Source: Candidatus Methanoperedens sp. BLZ2
GTDB lineage: Archaea; Halobacteriota; Methanosarcinia; Methanosarcinales; Methanoperedenaceae
Direction: 5' to 3'
Length of the DNA stretch: 64,000 bases
Assembly: GCF_002487355.1 (NCBI RefSeq)
Contig: NZ_NTMG01000040.1
Location: 1-64,000 of the forward strand
In this document: piece after piece, positions 60,953-64,000 of the stretch
Numbering within the stretch: the first letter of the stretch is position 1
How the letters are laid out: each line of letters starts with the position of its first letter
Position numbers and translations under genes: made by a program
Notes under the pieces: generated by a model
Seen by the model: only the letters and a program-made list of their open reading frames with translations
Databases searched by the model: none
Told to the model about the DNA's origin: nothing

Positions 60953-61185
60953 TCTTCTATATCCTGTGCTCTTTCGGAGATTATGTTGAGTTTATCATTG
61001 TATCTTTTGATTCGTTCGATTTCCATAATGGGCTCCATTTATAATTGATGGCAGAGATACTATAACTTTTTGCTATGTCGGATGCTTCCGCTTTCTGCGT
61101 GTCCAGTCTGCGCATTGCTCTTCACCAATGCCATGTTCTATCCGCTTCATATCCCGCTGCTGCTTCCTGTCAGGGTGAGAGAAAA

Positions 61186-64000
61186 TCATCGGGCGCTGAA
61201 GCCATATGGTTTGAGGACAGCTTTGAGTCTCTGTCTCACCTGTTCCCCGTTCATGCCCATCTTTTGAAGGCAGGTGGCATAGTTGTAAAAAATAATCTTC
61301 AGGTGCGGATGTTGGCCACCCATTTTGCGTGATACCTTGCATATGTCCTCCAGTGAGCGGCGGAAAAGCGGTTCAGCGCCCTTGTAGTCTCCCTTGCTAT
61401 AGAGCAGTCCTGCGAGATTGTTCACGTTTCCCAGGGTGTTGGGATGCTCATTGCCAAGAACACGCTCAGAAGCCTCCAGAGCATGGCGGAAAAGCGATTC
61501 AGCGCCTTCGTAGTCTCCCTTGCTATAGAGCAGTCCTGCAAGGTTGTTCACGATTGTCAGTGTGTTGGGATGCTCTTTGCCAAGAACACGCTCAGAAGCT
61601 TCCAGCGCACGGTGGCTTAGCAGTTCGGCGCCCTCGTAGTCGCCCTTGTTTTCAAGCAGCGCTGCAAGGTTGTTCACGTAGGTCAGTGTGTTGGGATGCT
61701 CATTGCCAAGCACATGCTCAGAAGCTTCCAGCGAGCGGCGGAAAAGCGGTTCAGCGCCCTCGTAGTCGCCCTTACTCTTGAGCATCCATGCGAGGTTATT
61801 CACGCTTTCAATGGTGTTTGGATGCTCTTTGCCAAGCACACACTCCCGACCAGCTAGCGTGCGGCGGAAAAGTGGTTCTGCGCCCTCATAGTCGCCCTTG
61901 CTTCCAAGCAGCAATGCGAGGTTGTTCACGTAGGTTAGTGTGTCAGGATGCTCGTTACCAAGCACACTCTCACTAACTTCCATCACGCGGTAGTGTAGCT
62001 GTTCAGCGCCCTCGTAGTCGCCCTTACTTCTAAGCAGCTCTGCGAGGTTGTTCATGTAGGTTAGTGTGTCAGGATGCTCGTTACCAAGCACACTCTCACT
62101 AATCTCCAGTGCGTGGCGGTATAGCTGTTCGGCGCCCTCGTAGTCGCCCTTGCTTTTTTGCAGCATCGCGAGGTTGTTCACGTAGGTCAGTGTGTCAGGA
62201 TGCTCGTTACCAAGCACACTCTCGCTAACCTCCAGTGCGCGGCAGTGTAGCTGTTCAGAGCCCTCGTAGCGTCCGGCATCAAGGTGGAAGATCGCTACCT
62301 TGTTAAAATAATAGGGCAGACGTTCTGCGGAGAGATTCGGCTCAGTTTCATCCAAAGCATGGCGGTAAACTTCGATCGGGTCATAGCGCCCGCCAATAGC
62401 CAACCAAAACCCGTGCAACTCCCATTTCCAGCGCGGGTGCTCACGCATGCGATCGAAGGTGGGCAGGTCAGCAAGCAAGTCCTTGAGAGCTTCCCACTGC
62501 TCGACGTCCCGCAGAAGCAAGGGCAACTCATCGAGCTTCCTGTCTGTGGGTTGGGGGATACTTCCGAAGTAACCCGCCAGTTGATGCCTGAAATGGCAAG
62601 CAGCAGCCTCATCGTCAAGGTAGCGCCGCTGTACGGCAGCACGCAGGTAATCATGCCCGAAAGTGAGCAAGCCGGCGCGCTGTGCGAGATCGTTTTCAGC
62701 CGCAAGGTAGAACGGTGTCCAGGGTCGTCTGGGGAGAGGTTCGTATTTTCCGTCAGCATTCTTCTTTCCGAGCAGGTCGAGCAGTTCCGACTCTGAAAGC
62801 CCAAACCTTGAGCAGGCGATAAGACAGAGGCTGCGGCGCACGAGGTCAGGATACTCATCGTCCTGTCCAAAATCCCTATCCCATCTGTTGAGTATAAGGT
62901 TAAAAAGTGCTAGCGGATCAGGTGCTTTAAGATAATTGAAAGCTTCTTCTTCCAGTTTCTTACGAAAGTCTTTGTTTTCCAGTTCTTTACTCAGTCCGAA
63001 CTGGCGCAATTCGTCAAGGACAGCACGCAGGAAAAGCGGATTTGCGGCAGCTGCGGTGTCCTCGATCTTCGCGAGGATTTCCCTGTGTAACCTCTTGCTG
63101 AATATGTCAAAGTAAGCCTTTGCTGCTGGTGCTATGTCATCCCGCGCAAAAAGAGGAACATGAAGCTCTTTCCAGTTGCGCTTTCGAAGAGCGTCAAGGC
63201 TTTCACCAGGAAGCGAAGAAACGATAAGCCTGACATTTGTCGGCAGAGCAAAGGGCAGCCATCCAAGCTGCTTTGCTGATGCATCCTCACTGGAAATCTG
63301 GTTAAGCGCATCAAGCACGATCACCACACGGCGCGATCCTGCCGTTTTGACCAGCCAATCCTGCATGGCGGTGCGTAATGCATCGGACTGCATCGGCAGT
63401 TCATCTGAGATATTAAAGGCGCGTTTGAGTTCACTCAAGATGCGCCGCACCAGCCCCTGCCAGTCAGCGCTTTCCGGCGTGCTGCCCGTGTAGTGCTGGA
63501 TGATAAGGTCTTTGGGATTTTTATCGTGCCAGCGCGCCGCCCACTCTGCAAGCAAAGCGGATTTGCCGCAGCCTGATTCGCCGGTTAGAACGAGTGGTTT
63601 TGCACCTGTGCTTCCCGCATGTTCATCCATCTGTCTGAGTAGATCACTTCTTCCCACAAAAGCAAGCCTGCGACTCTTTGCGTATGCTTCATGGCGCATA
63701 GCTTCCTGGTCGAGTGGATATGGTATCTTATCTTTTGGATAAAGTCGGTCAATGAGTGCTGTGAAATCTTCAAGAATCCACTCGCCTAGCTGTTCTGGAT
63801 TCACATAACCTTCGCGCAACACACATATTTCTTTATCATGCGCATCCCGGATCTTTTTTTTGAGCTTTACAAGTTTCCCTGACGCTTCATCACTCATGAA
63901 ATATTGCTGTTTGCCCTCCGGCATTGATTCTAAATACTTCGGGTCGCGAAAGTAAAAATAGGCATGCTTGTGCATCTGTCCCTCGTTGAAAACACCGTGA
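61186..64000 (-). CDS. STAND NTPase with TPR repeats (5' end beyond the window)
   Basis: At least 937 aa; the frame is open to the window edge (HGVFNEGQ lies upstream of the first Met at 63975), so the N-terminus is missing. HAYFYFRDP is the end of a DUF4062-type N-terminal domain. A NACHT-like ATPase follows with P-loop LTGESGCGKSALLAEW (about 130) and RRVVIVLDALNQI Walker B. The C-terminus has seven and a half 42-residue TPRs (YEGAEQLYRHALEISESVLG). The repeats are nearly identical at DNA level (126-base units). It is the upstream neighbour of the TIR protein on the same strand, 233 bases away, and similar in design to nephrocystin-type and Avs-like sensors. Confidence 0.85.
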   Translation of the reverse strand, partial: HGVFNEGQMHKHAYFYFRDPKYLESMPEGKQQYFMSDEASGKLVKLKKKIRDAHDKEICVLREGYVNPEQLGEWILEDFTALIDRLYPKDKIPYPLDQEAMRHEAYAKSRRLAFVGRSDLLRQMDEHAGSTGAKPLVLTGESGCGKSALLAEWAARWHDKNPKDLIIQHYTGSTPESADWQGLVRRILSELKRAFNISDELPMQSDALRTAMQDWLVKTAGSRRVVIVLDALNQISSEDASAKQLGWLPFALPTNVRLIVSSLPGESLDALRKRNWKELHVPLFARDDIAPAAKAYFDIFSKRLHREILAKIEDTAAAANPLFLRAVLDELRQFGLSKELENKDFRKKLEEEAFNYLKAPDPLALFNLILNRWDRDFGQDDEYPDLVRRSLCLIACSRFGLSESELLDLLGKKNADGKYEPLPRRPWTPFYLAAENDLAQRAGLLTFGHDYLRAAVQRRYLDDEAAACHFRHQLAGYFGSIPQPTDRKLDELPLLLRDVEQWEALKDLLADLPTFDRMREHPRWKWELHGFWLAIGGRYDPIEVYRHALDETEPNLSAERLPYYFNKVAIFHLDAGRYEGSEQLHCRALEVSESVLGNEHPDTLTYVNNLAMLQKSKGDYEGAEQLYRHALEISESVLGNEHPDTLTYMNNLAELLRSKGDYEGAEQLHYRVMEVSESVLGNEHPDTLTYVNNLALLLGSKGDYEGAEPLFRRTLAGRECVLGKEHPNTIESVNNLAWMLKSKGDYEGAEPLFRRSLEASEHVLGNEHPNTLTYVNNLAALLENKGDYEGAELLSHRALEASERVLGKEHPNTLTIVNNLAGLLYSKGDYEGAESLFRHALEASERVLGNEHPNTLGNVNNLAGLLYSKGDYKGAEPLFRRSLEDICKVSRKMGGQHPHLKIIFYNYATCLQKMGMNGEQVRQRLKAVLKPYGFSAR
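61320..62280 (-). repeat. 126-base tandem repeats encoding TPRs
   Basis: Seven or so units of 126 bases, each with CCCTTGTAGTC/CCCTCGTAGTC-like cores and GCGAGGTTGTTCACGTAGGT. Synonymous sites are conserved between units, which shows recent repeat expansion or gene conversion. The number of repeats may vary between strains. Confidence 0.85.

Noticed and set aside
60961-61185. Small genes between the two STAND genes
   Set aside because: Short frames on both strands have no SD and no protein-like composition; the gap is best read as untranslated.
61320-62280. Regular repeats that could be taken for a CRISPR array
   Set aside because: The unit is 126 bases, in frame, and encodes a TPR; there are no unique spacers.
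62295-62870. 191-codon frame within the TPR STAND gene, same strand, another frame
   Set aside because: Composition is of a shifted frame (Ser/Cys/Arg-rich), and the TPR gene frame is unambiguous.

Overview
The window looks like an accessory (mobile and defence) region of a methanogen-related euryarchaeon. The best guess is the Methanosarcinales, and possibly a 'Candidatus Methanoperedens'-like genome. The reasons are archaeal RPA-type single-strand binding proteins, an HFX_2341-type CARF regulator, TATA boxes placed for leaderless transcripts, many tiny Cys-rich zinc-ribbon proteins, and AT-rich DNA full of gene relics and insertion-sequence debris. The assignment comes from family knowledge only; no rRNA or tRNA gene is present to prove it.

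Region 1 (0-24 kb) is a dense nucleic-acid and defence island. A SAM O-methyltransferase and a CARF-HTH regulator precede a divergent two-gene unit, made of an 1150-aa SF2 helicase with a C-terminal PD-(D/E)XK-like nuclease and a 709-aa protein I do not recognise. Then come a UvrD-type helicase with a RecB/Cas4-like Fe-S nuclease domain, a Schlafen/AlbA-type ATPase regulator, a coupled pair of an NdpA-like nucleoid-associated protein and a membrane protein, and a restriction-like operon of PLD-SNF2 helicase, Eco57I/PglX-type methyltransferase and one small protein. Between them lie relics of at least two more DNA methyltransferases and a DHH phosphoesterase.

Region 2 (24-32 kb) reads like the replication core of a plasmid or virus: small zinc-ribbon proteins, a J-domain protein, two RPA-family proteins, an ASCH-like protein, a SLOG-fold protein and a large Cys-rich protein. 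Its non-coding DNA holds the most unusual signal in the window. Four stem-loops have different stem sequences but the same nine-base loop, CGAACTGC(A/G), and a 600-base stretch is packed with nested hairpins that look like a large structured RNA.

Region 3 (32-57 kb) is bounded by two inverted copies of a 240-base repeat. It holds an ISAzo13-type insertion sequence with visible ends, two MITE-like elements, a repeated gene-end relic, a DUF262/HNH (GmrSD-like) protein, an Apea-type HEPN protein, two toxin-antitoxin-like pairs, an LRR-Roc-COR GTPase, a tyrosine recombinase with an operator-like palindrome, secreted proteins, and two sets of paralogous membrane-anchored proteins.

Region 4 (57-64 kb) carries two tandem STAND NTPases: a TIR-NB-ARC protein with 14 WD40 blades and a zinc-ribbon tail, and a NACHT-like ATPase with TPR repeats whose 5' end runs off the window. 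Together with the Roc-COR protein they resemble NLR-type immune sensors.
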